Source: Peronospora farinosa
Lineage: Eukaryota; Oomycota; Peronosporomycetes; Peronosporales; Peronosporaceae
DNA: 64,000 nucleotides
NCBI GenBank assembly: GCA_947646735.1
Contig: CANTFK010000666.1
Span: 1-64,000, forward strand
Reading direction: 5' to 3'
Shown here piece after piece: positions 1 to 11,016 of the stretch. The first letter of the stretch is position 1, and each line of letters starts with the position of its first letter. Under the pieces are notes generated by a model. The model did not search any database. It saw only the letters and a program-made list of their open reading frames with translations, and was not told the DNA's origin. Both the position numbers and the translations under genes were made by a program.

Positions 1-1690
1 GAGTGCGCTGCCGATTGCAAAATTGCTTGCATCGCAGACGACGCTAAAGGGATTATCCGCGTCTGGCAATGCCAAGACAGGTGCCTCTACAAGAGATTGC
101 TTCACTGAAGTGAACGCATCTTCTTGCTCCTTTGACCAAGCCCATTCGGCATCCTTTTTCAAATGTTCAGAAAATGGCTTAGTCTGCTCTGCATAATTCT
201 TGCTGTACTTATGCAAGTAATTAGCGAGCCCAAAGAATTGGCGCAGATACTTCACGTGTCGTGGGACTGGACATTCCTTTACAGCCTTTACCTTTTCTGG
301 GTCTGCTCGTACACCGTGTGCACCAACAATGCAGCCCAGTAAAGGTATCTCGGGGACCCCTATCAAGCACGTTTGCAAGTTAAAGTATAATTGGGTGTCA
401 CCCATAGTCTGCAAAACACAGCGTCTTTACGACGCTCGTTCAACTCTTTTTTGATCAGCCCGTCCTCCGCTCTACTATGCACGAACACGTCGTCAAAATA
501 GTGGGGCGCGTAGGCACGGTGCTGAAGCATCACATGAGTCACCACTCGGTTGAATGTTGCCGGAGCATTTTTCAACCCTTGTGGCATCACAAGCCACTCC
601 CACAGCATACCGCTTGGGGTGCTTACTGCCGTTTTGGCTACATCAGTATCTCTCATGAGAACCTGATAGTAGCCATCCTTCAGATCCAATGCGGAAAAGA
701 TAGTTGTCTTTCCCATGGAATTCAACAAAACATCTTTCCGCGGGATCGGCGTTTGAGCTGGAATGATGGCCGTGTTCAGCTTATTATAAGCATGAACCAC
801 GCGCCATCTACTGTTTCTTTACGCACACAGAAGGTCGGGATGCAGTGAGGCGACTTGCTCTCACGTACATGTCCTGCCTTAGCTCACTTGTCGAAGAACT
901 CATCGATGTAATCGACTTGTTCCTTCGGCAACGGCCATTGCCTGGTCACACAATACTTGGTGCCAGGCTCCAGGTCAATCTCGTGCCTGATGCCCCTATC
1001 GGCCGGTAGGCGGCTCGGCACTTCTGCTGGAAACACATCGCGGTGTTTCCACAGAACATCATATAACGGGCTGTCCTTCAAGGCATCCCAGCCTTGAGCA
1101 GCGAATCGTTTCTTTTTGTCGGTCTCCAAGACGCTCTCATTCATTGTGGATTAAGAGCAACAGTCCACCACGTTCTCATCTGGAACTGGTGCGACTATCT
1201 CGTGGCTCTTTCCTTCTTTTAATTCGGACAGGAACAGATCCCACGTCATCTCCGAGAGATTTACTATCTCCTCGGCAGATACCAAGACAAGTTGGAGCAC
1301 CTCAACTGAGGATGCCTCCGGCATCTTGTCTTCGACGACCTCGAACAACTTGTTCGTAGGTCCGTCCTCTTGTACCGAGACTGATCCAAGGGTCACTCGT
1401 TTCGACGTGCTCTTGATCGTCTTTATACGTCTGGTGCTCGTTCTTCGAGTCACCACGACCTTTGACCTGGAAGGAGGTGTCGTTGCTATCTCAGCTAACG
1501 CACTCCTTCCAACTGCACCAGGCTCATGGCTCTGTGCCGGTTCTTGTGGCGCTTGACTTCCTGTCAGCCCACCATCAACTGCCACAGGCTCTCGGCTCTG
1601 TGCAGGACCATAGGGCGCATGAATACTTGTCATCATCCCATTCTCTAAACAAGTCTTTTTGACCTGGGTAGGAATATGTGTCACATGCTT
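1..1690 (-). pseudogene. Element A pol: linker, reverse transcriptase, RNase H start
   Basis: Positions 1684-1151 are a low-complexity Ser/Thr-rich linker. Positions 1144-884 carry the RT entry motif (KYCVTRQWPLPKEQVDYID), 800-363 carry fingers and palm with LKDGYYQV and MPQGLKNAPATF, and YFDD lies at 500-489. From about 130 down to 1 the frame reads ALPDADNPFSVVCDAS, the first catalytic Asp region of the Ty3 RNase H. The segments are in different frames, and integrase is outside the window. Family assignment is secure; activity is not expected. Confidence 0.85.
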
Positions 1691-1759
1691 TCCGCCAGTG
1701 CACTTCCAGCTACACCACTTCTTTCGAGCTGGGTAGTTCCTGGTGCCGATGACATACCG

Positions 1760-2241
1760 TCATCGCACCCTCGACTGTGTTGGACACAGCATCAACCGCA
1801 TAATCCTCTCGCAGGAGCATATCCTTTCCGATGTCCTGCGTAGAGCTAGCGACTGTGCGTGTACGCCAGTCTTCCATGGTTGGTGTTTAGCCAACCAAGG
1901 CATGCCTAGGATGAGGTCATACGGACTCTCCATACCTAGCACTGTAAACTTCTCTGTACAAGAGAAGTCACTGAAGCTGGAGGCGAGTTCAACTTGAGCT
2001 CCCTCCGATTTTACGAGCGTGCCGTTCGCTAAACGAACGATCGCCTCTTCTCGCTTGCCATCCTGGCAAAGCGACTCATAACTCGCCGGACTCTTCTTAG
2101 AGCCGCGAATTTTACAAAGTTTTGTGATGCACCCGATTCCACGAGAAGGGTCATCACTTGGTCATAGCCTCGTACTCGAGCGCTATAGACCAAAAGGGTT
2201 GAGGTCCGACCTTTCGGAACCTCAAGGACTATGCTACCCAT
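1760..2241 (-). pseudogene. Element A aspartic protease remnant
   Basis: Two minus-strand pieces make up a retropepsin-like fold. The piece at 2241-2029 contains LLVESGASQNFV, where the catalytic motif D-S/T-G reads E-S-G. The piece at 1942-1760 contains SPYDLILGMPWLAKHQPW, the conserved C-terminal ILG-x-PWL strand. The Glu replacing the catalytic Asp and the frame break indicate loss of function. Confidence 0.7.
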
Positions 2242-2396
2242 TTTTTTCGATAGCGCTAAACATAGGGGTATCTTTAGAGTCCGCGACAGTAGTGAATTCC
2301 TCTCCTACTGCGCTCCCACATTTACCGAACCATCTTGGACAGATGCTGAATCTGTGCGTCGTGCACGCTACCTAGGGAGACTTCTTGCTGGATGCC

Positions 2397-3170
2397 TTAG
2401 CACCAGCAGCAAGTTTGGCATAGCAGCGAGCTGATAAGGGCCTGAAGCGATGGGCCGTGCAGTAGTTCGTTCATAAACGTTGGCACCTTAATGTGTTTCG
2501 GTATCGGACCCACATTAATGGACGCAGACAGCGAACGCATCGGCTTCACATACTCTTGCAGAGATTGTTTCGCCTGTCGTGGTCCAAAGAAGCGCGTTTG
2601 AAGTAATACTTCATTGTTAGGCGGCTGGTACATGGCGCGAATCTTTCTTTTAACGATCTCCCACGATGGAAACGCATCTGCGTTTGCCATCAGCGCAGAG
2701 TATGCCCAATATGATGCTTTGTCATGCAAACTTGACATGGCATACGACACCATCCTGATGTCGTCTTTGATGAGCTGCGCCATACCTCATTGCTCCACGG
2801 CTAAAAGACAGTGGAAACTCGTATGTGGGGCAGTCCCATCAAACTTCGGAGGGTCCATCCGGATGGGCCTTGGCTGATTAGACCGGGCAGAGAGCAACTC
2901 CATAGTTGTGTAAGCGCCTCATTCCGACCTTGCTGACGCAAAAGCTCATCCTGAGTCTTACTGATGGACTCAACCGTGGCTTGGCTGTTTGTCTCGGACG
3001 CTTATCTACGCTGTCCGAGCACAAACGCCTTGAATTGCTTCAACTGAGCAACATGTTGCTCAGGAGGAAAATGCAAGAGGTTGTACAGGGATTGTTCACC
3101 AAGTTCCTGCACCAAATGCTCTGCCACCTCCTTTGATATTTGGAGAGATGAGGAAAATCATCTCAATCCA
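2397..3170 (-). pseudogene. Element A gag remnant
   Basis: The minus strand encodes a capsid-like segment at 2783-2397. It has the retrotransposon gag pattern of a W-rich helix (ASYWAYSALM), a PSWEIVKRKIRAMYQPP segment and SLQEYVKPMRSL. The upstream part (2790-3170) has no long frame. Element B and C capsids show the same layout at matching distance from their LTRs. The frame is interrupted and no zinc knuckle could be found, so it is called a remnant. Confidence 0.7.
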
Positions 3171-3216
3171 CGTTTAGGGACATCCGTAACCACACGCACG
3201 CTCAGAGAGACGGATA

Positions 3217-3232
3217 CTACTAGTGCTACCAA
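3217..3232 (-). other. Primer-binding site of element A
   Basis: Just inside the LTR the minus strand reads TTGGTAGCACTAGTAG. The core TGGTAGCA is complementary to a tRNA 3' end ...TGCTACCA, the pattern expected of initiator-Met tRNA. Element B carries nearly the same site. Confidence 0.65.
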
Positions 3233-3233
3233 G

Positions 3234-3839
3234 TGTAGACGGCCACTTTATAATGAAGCTGCCACGTACTGCGCGGGAACACCTTCAGCACAAGCGAGGA
3301 AGCGGTTAGACCGTCTTACCTCCGCGTGCGATAAGGGTGGTGTTGTTCGGCGCTAAGAAGCGCTGTACTATCCATTGTCGGCCGCTTAGAGCGTTCGCGC
3401 GACGAACAACTAAGAAGTACTTCACTTACGTCACGCAGAAGCTTATACAGCTTCTCGTGCGCAGTGTGCGATGCTTAGTAGATTCATGAGTGACTGACTT
3501 ACTTTTAATAGATTTAAGCTAAATATAAACTTAACTACTGATTGGTTAATTATGCAAAGATTGGATACGCGTCTCTTTAGAAACGTATCCTTACGTGCGA
3601 GCTTAAAATATATTTAAGCTCGCAGGTGGCGTCTGTTTGAAGCGTCACCATGACGCCCAGTCCCAACTGGCGTCATCCTCGTTAAATGTGAATCCATCCA
3701 TGGATATCACATTCAACAGGAGGGTTTACATTAACGTGTCACATTGATGTGCCACAGGTCTAAGGTACCTTGTACTCATTCAGGCCTGCCCGTTAAGTAT
3801 TCGATAATTAACGAACCGTGTAACTTTTAGCCCATTACA
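3234..3839 (-). repeat. 5' LTR of element A (606 bp)
   Basis: On the minus strand it begins TGTAAT and ends TCTACA, the usual TG...CA termini. A tRNA primer-binding site follows directly. It shares diagnostic stretches with the solo LTRs at 12315 and 13621: a TATAAGCTTCTGCGTGACG segment and a GGTAAGACGGTCTAACCGC segment. All three therefore belong to one LTR superfamily. Confidence 0.85.
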
Positions 3840-3965
3840 CATGCAATCATTAATAAGACTATCGAAAATGCCTGGAACTCTAGCACAGGTGACTCTGATA
3901 ACACAAAGCAAGCAGATAGCTTGAAAAATATAAGACACTTGATCATTAATTCACACTACGCAAGA
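3840..3965 (+). pseudogene. Gene-family fragment stranded between elements A and B
   Basis: These 126 bases match 16110-16235 closely, with a few substitutions and one in-frame 3-base indel. The frame reads AIINKTIENAWNSST...TKQADSLKNIRHLI and equals the frame just downstream of gene A. The copy resumes at 11655 on the far side of element B. This is therefore the left half of the element B target site, which element A also disrupted on its other side. Confidence 0.8.
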
Positions 3966-4603
3966 TGTAACGGGGTTACACGACGGCTGTAACATCATTT
4001 CGAAAGTTTACGGTTGAAGTTCCCTTATCTTGCATGTAGTGCATTTTGATACTTCTCTTTAGAGGTATTAAGATAAGCGTTAAAGATTTGGTATTCGGTA
4101 ATACCGTATCTTATCGATTAGGATTCGATAATCGAGAACGCTGTACTAAGTACATCATACACATATGTTTAGACGATACGTCGTCCAATAGCAAATTCTG
4201 CATATTATAATTACTATCATAGTAATGAATCTAGTGTAGTGTACTTAGAGTAGGACTATTCATAAAATCTTAGAGCATAAATACAATCAGTTTTCATTTT
4301 GAGTTTAAGATTGCAAGTCATTCTGACTTGTTCTCTTGTGCACTTCGTGCGCTTGGTTCTCTGAACCTTTAAGCTTCTAGCTTGTTCTTGCACTCTGTGC
4401 GTTGGTACTCTGAACCTTAAGCTTATTGCTTGACTGACTAAAGGTCTCTCTCCTAGTTCCTTCGAACAGGGTGACTTTCAGTCGTTTAATTAGTTCCTTA
4501 GAACTAAGCGGCTGTTAGCCTTAGTTCTATTTAGTTCTTTAGAACTAAGAGGCTTCCAGCGTAAAGTCTTCCTCTGGCTAAAGAGCTGTGCAGCTCCACT
4601 AAA
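3966..4603 (+). repeat. 5' LTR of element B (638 bp)
   Basis: It begins TGTAACGGGG and ends ACTAAA just before the primer-binding site. By eye only about seven differences separate it from the 3' LTR, nearly all transitions. The LTR is rich in short GAACTAAG/TTAGTTC and GAACCTTTAAGC repeats around 4360-4560. Confidence 0.9.
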
Positions 4604-4604
4604 C

Positions 4605-4620
4605 TTGGTAGCACTTGTAG
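4605..4620 (+). other. Primer-binding site of element B
   Basis: TTGGTAGCACTTGTAG follows the 5' LTR by one base. It differs from the element A site at one position of 16. Complementarity to a ...TGCTACCA tRNA end suggests initiator-Met priming. Confidence 0.65.
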
Positions 4621-4663
4621 TTAATCTTACACCTGAGTCTCTCTAGACTAACCCGCTTTGAGG

Positions 4664-5612
4664 ATGGAGAATCAAAATTACCTCTTTGAGCTGCAACGAC
4701 TCGCGCTTGATAAATTATCTGCGTTCGTCGGGCCCGATCAAATCGAGGCTCTTTTGGCCCAAGGCCCGGAGGTTTTAAATGCTCGCCTTGATGCCTTTAT
4801 GCGTTATGAAGCAACGCTAATCGGGCAGGTTTATGACCCGGCAGCATCATCTGTGCCTACACATTACATCCCGGTACCTGTGTCCGATGCAGAGCCAAAG
4901 GCTCGCCCACTCGTTTTAAACGTGAAAAACTTTGAGGGGAAGGATGGAGAAAATCTTCTCCTCTGGATCCGAGAAGTTGAAATGGCAATGGATGCCGCCA
5001 TGTTTGTGTCAGATAAGCAACGAGTTGGCTTGGCCATTTCGAAGCTCGGTGGAAGAGCTAGAGAGTGGGCTCTAACGAGCGATGTCTCGGTAAATGCTGC
5101 ATTTCCCACATGGGAAAATGCTGAAAAAACAATTAACTTGTGCGTTTGCACCGCCTAATCAGGCTTATCGTGTGCGCTCACGCTTCTTAGCTACCCGACA
5201 GGGTAAGAAAGAATTTTCGGACTATGTCCAAGAGGTAAGAACTCTCATTGCTGCTATGCAGCAGGACCCCCTGGCAGAGGAAGTCCCAAGAACCATTTTA
5301 ATGGAAGGACTTCGCACTGGGGTAGCCAAGACAGAGGTTTTTCGTGTCTAGCCTCCGACTTTTGAAGAGGCAGTAAGCATAGCGTTTATCGCTGAATTCA
5401 GCTTTAAGCCTGCTCGATATTGTCTGCCATGGTATAATTCAAATGTCTCTAATAGGGCGGAACCGATGGACCTCATCCATGCTGAAGAATCTGAGCTTCA
5501 AGCTGAAGAGCAGCAAGGTAACATCCGTAGATGTTACATGTGCGGAAGCACGAGGCACCTCCACCCTAGCTGTTTTGTTGCGAAAGCAACGTCAGAATCG
5601 GCAGAGCCGTAA
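4664..5612 (+). pseudogene. Element B gag with CCHC zinc knuckle, frameshifted
   Basis: The frame opens at ATG 4664 (the upstream TTG is not used) and encodes a capsid-like protein: [19 protein letters not shown], then a W-rich segment, to a stop at 5158. After a frameshift near 5100-5130 the capsid continues with AYRVRSRFLATRQGKKEFSDY. It passes an in-frame TAG near 5349 and reaches a C-x2-C-x4-H-x4-C zinc knuckle at 5532-5573 (CYMCGSTRHLHPSC). The knuckle binds RNA in active gag proteins. One frameshift and at least one stop disable it. Confidence 0.82.
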
Positions 5613-5824
5613 CCCTGCTCCTAGCCAAAAGGCGAGCACGGCAGGGGGGAACGTCAGCCACCCGTAGGCGCGGGGGCCCTACTGGGAAAGTAATAAGTTC
5701 TGTTAAACCTTTAGAAGGTAGAGGTGAACAGAACTTAGCCCCAGGTGGTTCTGTAAGATGCCTCCATGGAACAGGATTACAAGCCAGGCTTTTTGGTTGT
5801 GCCGGCAACGTTAAAGGTTTTGAG

Positions 5825-6586
5825 AAGCCATGGTCAATACCAATTGACTTAGGGGCGTTGGGTAATTATGGCGTTGTAAACCGACGTCGTTTCCTTGAAG
5901 GGAGTCAGCTGTATGCTGAGGCGCTAGAAGCGCAAGAGGGTGACAGTATAACCGTGCGCCTCGCGACAGGTGTACGTGTCACCGTTTCTAAAGTTCCGTT
6001 GAACTTAGGTATGAAGTTCTTTGACTTCAATAGCGTTGAACGCTGTCTTGTCCTAGATCTGGACTCGAGATATGATCTCATTCTCGGTATGGCCTGGCTG
6101 GAACGCCATGATCTATGGATCGATTGGAGATCCAAAACCTTAGGCGCAACGCGCAATGTCCCTAGCGAAGCTTTGGAGAGTCATGAACCCACCTTCGCTA
6201 AGAAACAGAAGTGCTATTGGCGCGAGCCATTAACTGATTCAGTTAGTGTGCTGGACATTAGAGTGTCTGAGTTGATAAACTCCGATGTCAACAATAATAG
6301 TGTCGAGAAGAGCTCAGTGACACTTAGTAAAACGGCACGTACTCCGTTGAGTGATACTCAAAATATTATTGAGACACTGGATGTCGGTAGTGACATCGGC
6401 TCTCGTATAGAGCAAGTTAAGGTCGATGACCTTGTTAGTGATGCCACCTGCGATAGTGACTCACTGGATGTTGTTGACGACATCAGCTCTCGTATAGAGC
6501 AGACTAAGTTCAAGTATTCTATTGACCTTGGGAATGATGATATCCCGATTACTTTAAAAGGTACGGTCTCGTCAATGAGACGGTAG
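5825..6586 (+). pseudogene. Element B aspartic protease and linker, probably inactive
   Basis: The frame reads SIPIDLGALGNYGVV at 5834-5878. The catalytic Asp is present (codon at 5846), but the usual Ser/Thr of D-S/T-G is Leu. Downstream, RYDLILGMAWLERHD at about 6068-6112 is the conserved C-terminal strand. The following Ser/Asp-rich linker includes an imperfect internal repeat (around 6380-6410 and 6475-6505, SRIEQVK versus SRIEQTK). The active-site change and out-of-frame neighbours argue against function. Confidence 0.72.
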
Positions 6587-6639
6587 CGTCGCCAGATTGC
6601 GGCTGCGAGACGCTAAGCGTCTGTTTTATCACGTAGTGA

Positions 6640-7725
6640 TGCCAGTAACTAGTTGTATACCCTGGTCAACGGAGTGAAAAGTGACGTAGATGGTGAGGTT
6701 GACCTTGAGGCCCTCCCATCATTAAATGCTCTTTTAGAGCTAGACGAAATGTCTGTGGATGAATTTCATCAGGCCTTGAAGGCAGGTGCTCTATCCGATA
6801 TGGTGGTCATTCGTCCTAACCTCGAGTTGAACTCATCCTTGGTTATTGATGAGGCAGTCCTTAAAGATACAAAGGCGGCACTAAGTGCACGTAATATAGC
6901 ATCTATCTTGAAGAACTCCTCAAATCCCTACTATTCTTTAGTTAGGTAATTTCAGGACGAGGTGTGTCATGATCCACCGTCTGTTCTACCTCCTGATGGA
7001 GTTGTACGTCATGAGATTGAGTACTGCGTAACACGGCATTGACATTTACACAAAGAACAGTGTGACGTCATTGACGAGTTCTTTCGTGCAAAACACGCGG
7101 CGGGTATGGTGCGCGAGAGCAAATCTCCGCACTCCACACCCACTTTCTGTGTCAAGAAACCCAATGTAAGCAGCGTATTGCCTACGCTTATAATAAGCTT
7201 AATGCAGCCACTATACCTACACAGAAGCCAACACCTAGAAAGGATGTTCTTCAGAACAATATGGTCGGTTGTGCCAAATACAGTGCGCTCGACTTAGTCG
7301 ATTGTTATTACCAATTGCTTTTGCGAGATAGCGATATTCCGCTTACCGCGGTTAGTACTCCGAGCGGTATGCTCTGTGAGTGATTGGTGATGCCATAGGG
7401 GCTGTCGAATGCTCCGGCTACGTTTAACTGTTTGGTAACGCAATTATTTCGGCCCCATCGAAGATATGCACAGACGTACTTTGATGACATTTTTGTCCAT
7501 AGTCGGGCTGAACATGGGCGGTCAGATATTGAGAATCATATTGTTCATTTACGAGCTGTGTTCGAGTGCATGCGCACTAATAAGCTATATGCTAATGCAT
7601 CTAAGTGCATCTTCGGGGCCGAAGAAATTCCATTTCTAGGGTGCTACATTGGGAAGCGAGGCCTCAGAGAGGATCCCGCTTATAGTCGATTGGCCTGTTC
7701 CACAGTCTCAAAAGGACTTGCGTAA
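6640..7725 (+). pseudogene. Element B reverse transcriptase
   Basis: The linker continues at 6653-6949. The RT entry then appears near 7020-7090 in broken frames (EYCVTRH, DVIDEFF), followed by HSTPTFCVKK at 7127-7156. The palm segment at about 7284-7420 has LVDCYYQLL and ends with TGA and TAG replacing Trp and Gln. The catalytic box YFDDIFVHS lies at 7480-7506, and SKCIFGAEEIPFLGCYIGK follows. Several frame changes show long decay relative to the LTRs. Confidence 0.82.
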
Positions 7726-8546
7726 ATGGCTTGGACTTGCCAATTACTTACGTAAGTACAGCGAGAATTACGCTGATATGGCTCGGTCATTATCCAATCT
7801 CCTTAGAAAGGATGTGGAATGGTGTTGGAATGCCGAACATGAGGATGCTTTTCAAGCGGTGAAGGCTAGCCTTCTTCATGCTCCTATTTTGGCTTTGCCA
7901 GACCCTGACCGACCATTTAGCGTCGTCTGTGACGCATCGGATTTTGCCATTGGCAGTGCTCTGTTAAAAACAGATGATGAAGGTCTTGAGCGTGTAATCG
8001 CTATCGAATCTGCCAGCTGAAAGCTGCAGAAACGAACTATCCAGTTCATGACAAAGAGCTACATCGCAAAGTAGCATGCTCTCGCCTTTTGTGATCTATA
8101 CCGATGATGCGTTTTTACGTACTGCGGCTCAGTCGCCTCATCTCTCGCAGAGAGTGGCCCTATGGCTTTCATTCTTTGCTCAATATAACTTCGAGGTGAA
8201 GTACAAGCCTGGCAAGGCTTTGGCTGATGCATTGTCACGCAGACCTGACTATGAGCTTGCTCATGTTATGACGTTGTCGTCGTCTTTTATCATTGATCTC
8301 ATTCGATCGGTGTATGCCAAAGATGATCATTGTATAGCGTTGCTACATGCTCTTGGTAGTGATGAGTTAAAAGACTCAGACATTAAATTGTCGGCACGAT
8401 TACGTGCGAGCCTCCATCGATATTCTATCGAACATGGGCTGTTGAACTATCGTACAGATGTGACGGATCCTCCGCGTATTGTGGTTCCTCATGATAAGGA
8501 CATGAAGTTTCATATTCTCTTTGAGTTAGATATAACCGCCATATGA
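7649..8546 (+). pseudogene. Element B RNase H and tether to integrase
   Basis: Positions 7649-8020 carry the RT thumb (LRKWLGLANYLRKYSENYADM) and the RNase H start (FSVVCDASDFAIGSALL). A frameshift near 8020-8075 interrupts it, and 8076-8546 resumes with FVIYTDDAFLRTA and the tail VKYKPGKALADALSRRPDYE. Two of the conserved Asp positions (VCDAS, IYTDD) are visible. The ADALSRRPD motif is the usual end of Ty3 RNase H. Confidence 0.82.
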
Positions 8547-8549
8547 ACA

Positions 8550-9326
8550 CCTCCATCGGAGTTCATTTGGGTCGTGAAAAAGACCTATAGGGCGGTATGC
8601 CAAAGTTATTGGTGGCCCAAATTATATAAATGGGTTAGCACATATGTGCGTACGTGTGAAACGTGTCAACGGGTGAAACCCTCGCCCCATTCGGTAGCGC
8701 CGCTGGCTAGTTTGCCTATTCCCACTGGGTGCTGGGAGTCCATTAGTATGGACTTTGTATTTGGCCTACCGAAAGATTCGCATGGCAATACAGGTATTGT
8801 GGTCTTTGTGGACCGTTTGAGCAAGATGGCTCACTTAGCAGCTGTGCCAGACTCGATCGATGGTGTGGGTACAGCGGAGCTGTTTATCGATCGAGTATTT
8901 CGCCAACATGGCTTGCCTGTGGCAATTGTTTCTGACCGTGAACCAGGCTTCACGGGTAAGTTTTGGAAGTCCGTCTTCCAGGTGCTGGGCACCCGATTGG
9001 AGATGCCCACAGCGGATCATCCGCAGACCGATGGTCAAACTGAACGCGTAAATCGCGTTGTTGAAGATATCCTCCGCATTGTTTGTGCTGAAACGCCTAA
9101 GCGTTGGATCTCTATGCTCCCTGTGGTTGAGTTTGCACTCAATAACTCCGTGCACGCCTCTACCGGCTACACTCCGTTCTATGTGAATGGCCTCACACAC
9201 CCAAGCGTTCCGTTAACGCTACCACCGAGTGGTTCTGGGCTTGGTGAGAGAGAGGTTGCCGATCGGCTTGCTGATGTCAGCCCTAATACTGTTAAGAAAC
9301 AGGTAAATACGTTTCTCGCAACGTGA
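8550..9326 (+). pseudogene. Element B integrase with intact DDE triad
   Basis: A 250-codon open frame starts near 8574. The His half of the HHCC zinc domain is shifted out of frame (GVHLGREKT around 8551-8577), while the Cys pair C-x2-C is present (CETCQ near 8657). The catalytic core is intact: Asp at 8751, Asp at 8934 and Glu at 9042, giving D-x60-D-x35-E spacing as in retroviral and Ty3 integrases. GYTPFYVNGLTHP marks the core end. This is the best preserved domain of the element, but it has no start codon of its own and is frameshifted at its N terminus. Confidence 0.85.
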
Positions 9327-9559
9327 CTAATTGTCTTACGACATGTGCAAGACGCAATGGCTGATAGCCAAGACAAACAGAAGGAATATGCGGATTCTAA
9401 AGGCAGAAGTTGTATATTGATTATATTAGGTCAAAGACCAAGTATTACTTAATTCTAAAAACTTACCTACCAATGTAGTGTCTGCTGTCTTGAAGAAAAG
9501 TTGCGTTCGCGCTTCATCGGACCCTTCACGATCGTGGCCAAGAAAGGCACAGCGTAAAC

Positions 9560-10060
9560 GCATAATTTGCCGCGCAAATTGCGTGCACACCCTGTGTTCT
9601 ACGTCGGCATGCTCAAACTATATCGAGATCCGTCCCAAGTGAAAACTAAGGCGCTCGCGCCGAGCTCATCGGCATTGTCGCGGGACGGATCATCTGCACA
9701 AGATGTCAAGCTGACCCTCCACTCGGGTTCGGCTCTGTTCCAGCGACTCGAGGCGGGAATTCATCGACTGCACAGTCTCACGGAGAGACTGCACCTCTTG
9801 AAGTAGCTCGGCATGAGCTTGTGCCGGTACACCGGCCTCCTCCGGCTTTGCTTGATGGAAAGGGGAACCTTCAGTTTCATTTTGAACGTCTGCTGCAAAA
9901 CGTCGCCGCCATAATCAAAACCAGTATCTGTTGAAGTGGCGATTATACCAAGTCGTGGAACTCATGGGATTTCGAGGTTCCCCTTCGGCAGGATTGCCCA
10001 TACGCCGTGGACGTTTTTGAACGTCGTGTGCAGGGCCAACCTGTTGGCGACGACGCTTCT
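9560..10060 (+). pseudogene. Element B integrase C-terminus and chromodomain remnant
   Basis: LPRKLRAHPVFYVGMLK (9569-9619) is the integrase GPY/F-like end of oomycete Ty3 elements. A chromodomain-like segment at about 9830-10050 reads LLDGKGNLQFHFERLLQ and later SWNSWDFEVPLRQDCPYA, with an in-frame TGA where a Lys/Trp-rich strand is expected. Chromodomains target integration to marked chromatin in active chromoviruses. The same segment recurs in fragment D at 35010-35220. Confidence 0.7.
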
Positions 10061-10922
10061 CACCGGTAGTGGTGAGGGTAGGCGAGTTAGCGGCCTCGGC
10101 CTGTCGTGAATTCGCGGCTACAGGAGTAGCCGAAACATTGGGGTGCTGAGTAGCAGACGCATATTGCGTTCGTTGAGACTTCAACTTTCCTCGGGCCTTC
10201 AGTTTAGCGTAATCGTAACGCATTTTCCGTTCGAGTCGAACATCTGCCACATCGGCACTTGCCCGTAGGGCCTACATGCTGCTTAAACGTCGCACATAAT
10301 GCGCCTAGCGGCTAAAAACCGTGTCTTCTTCCTCCTCGGTTTCCCCCGCGAACAGAAGGATGGGTACACCCTTTATAGGAGGGACTAATACACCGCGCAC
10401 TTGCCTGGTGAGGCGTGCCAAGTATTGGCTTTGCGTAGTGATATGGGGTTCCAGATAGCGTTGTCGAAGGGCCGTTCGCGTAGCAACATCCTCGGGTGAA
10501 ATGGCCTCAGACCCAATGGCCCAGCCAGAAAGGGAATGTCCAGATGCCTACTAAAATCGTTCTTCCTTTGTAGGTGGCTTGAACCTATACTGTCGGTGGT
10601 CTTGAAGCCTCGCCATATTATTCGCCCGGCGCTTGGGGCCTTCCTCTTGATAGATGGTCTGCTGCTGCTGCTCGTCGAGTGGGTTAGCAACCGTCGCTGT
10701 TGACGATACGTCAGGCGGGTCACGTAACGCTGTTAGCGCATCTGCAGCACCACGTTCAGGGAACGGATTCGGTGCATGGTTACTGTCATCTTTAGGTTAA
10801 GTGAGTACCACAAAGACGGTGTCACTTTCGTAATCAAGTGCTTCGTCAAGGTCGCCTTCAATGAGGTCCCGTAGAGTCTGTGACTCATTGCCAGGAGGCG
10901 TCATGTTGTGTGCCGTGAACAT
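9915..10922 (-). pseudogene. Decayed antisense reading frame in the 3' spacer of element B
   Basis: On the minus strand an ATG at 10922 opens a frame of 336 codons with no frameshift, ending at a stop at 9915. It holds five in-frame stops (one TAA and four TAG). Composition looks protein-like: NESQTLRDLIEGDLDEAL near the start, a Gln run (four in a row), an acidic TEEEED, and KMRYDYAKLKARGKLKSQ near the end. The last 50 or so codons overlap the chromodomain on the other strand; the first 280 do not overlap any sense domain. The product is not recognised. Antisense genes in the 3' spacer are known from some plant Ty3 elements; homology to those is not claimed. Confidence 0.5.
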
Positions 10923-11003
10923 CCGTAAGGTTTAAACGCTCGCTTAAGCCATACCTAACTAAAAGAGGAAGATGTCGAATGACATTCTATGGGAACGTCA
11001 GTC

Positions 11004-11016
11004 TGGTGGGGGAGGG
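11004..11016 (+). other. Polypurine tract of element B
   Basis: A G-rich run (TGGTGGGGGAGGG) abuts the 3' LTR start at 11017, the position where plus-strand DNA priming occurs in LTR elements. Confidence 0.7.

Larger units (their letters stand above)
1..3839 (-). mobile_element. Ty3/Gypsy retrotransposon A, 5' part, truncated by window edge
   Basis: Reading on the minus strand from 3839 there is an LTR, a primer-binding site, gag, an aspartic protease, a linker, reverse transcriptase and the start of RNase H. The rest (integrase and 3' LTR) lies beyond position 1. The coding parts fall in several frames with stops between them, so this copy is not autonomous. It sits in the same gene-family locus as element B; the fragment 3840-3965 separates the two. 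The domain order PR-RT-RH and the YFDD catalytic box place it in Ty3/Gypsy (Metaviridae). Confidence 0.88.

Noticed and set aside
8835..9200. 121-codon minus-strand frame opposite the element B integrase
   Set aside because: It is a shadow of the well-preserved integrase frame; the same shadow appears opposite fragment D at 34178-34393, as expected from sense conservation alone.
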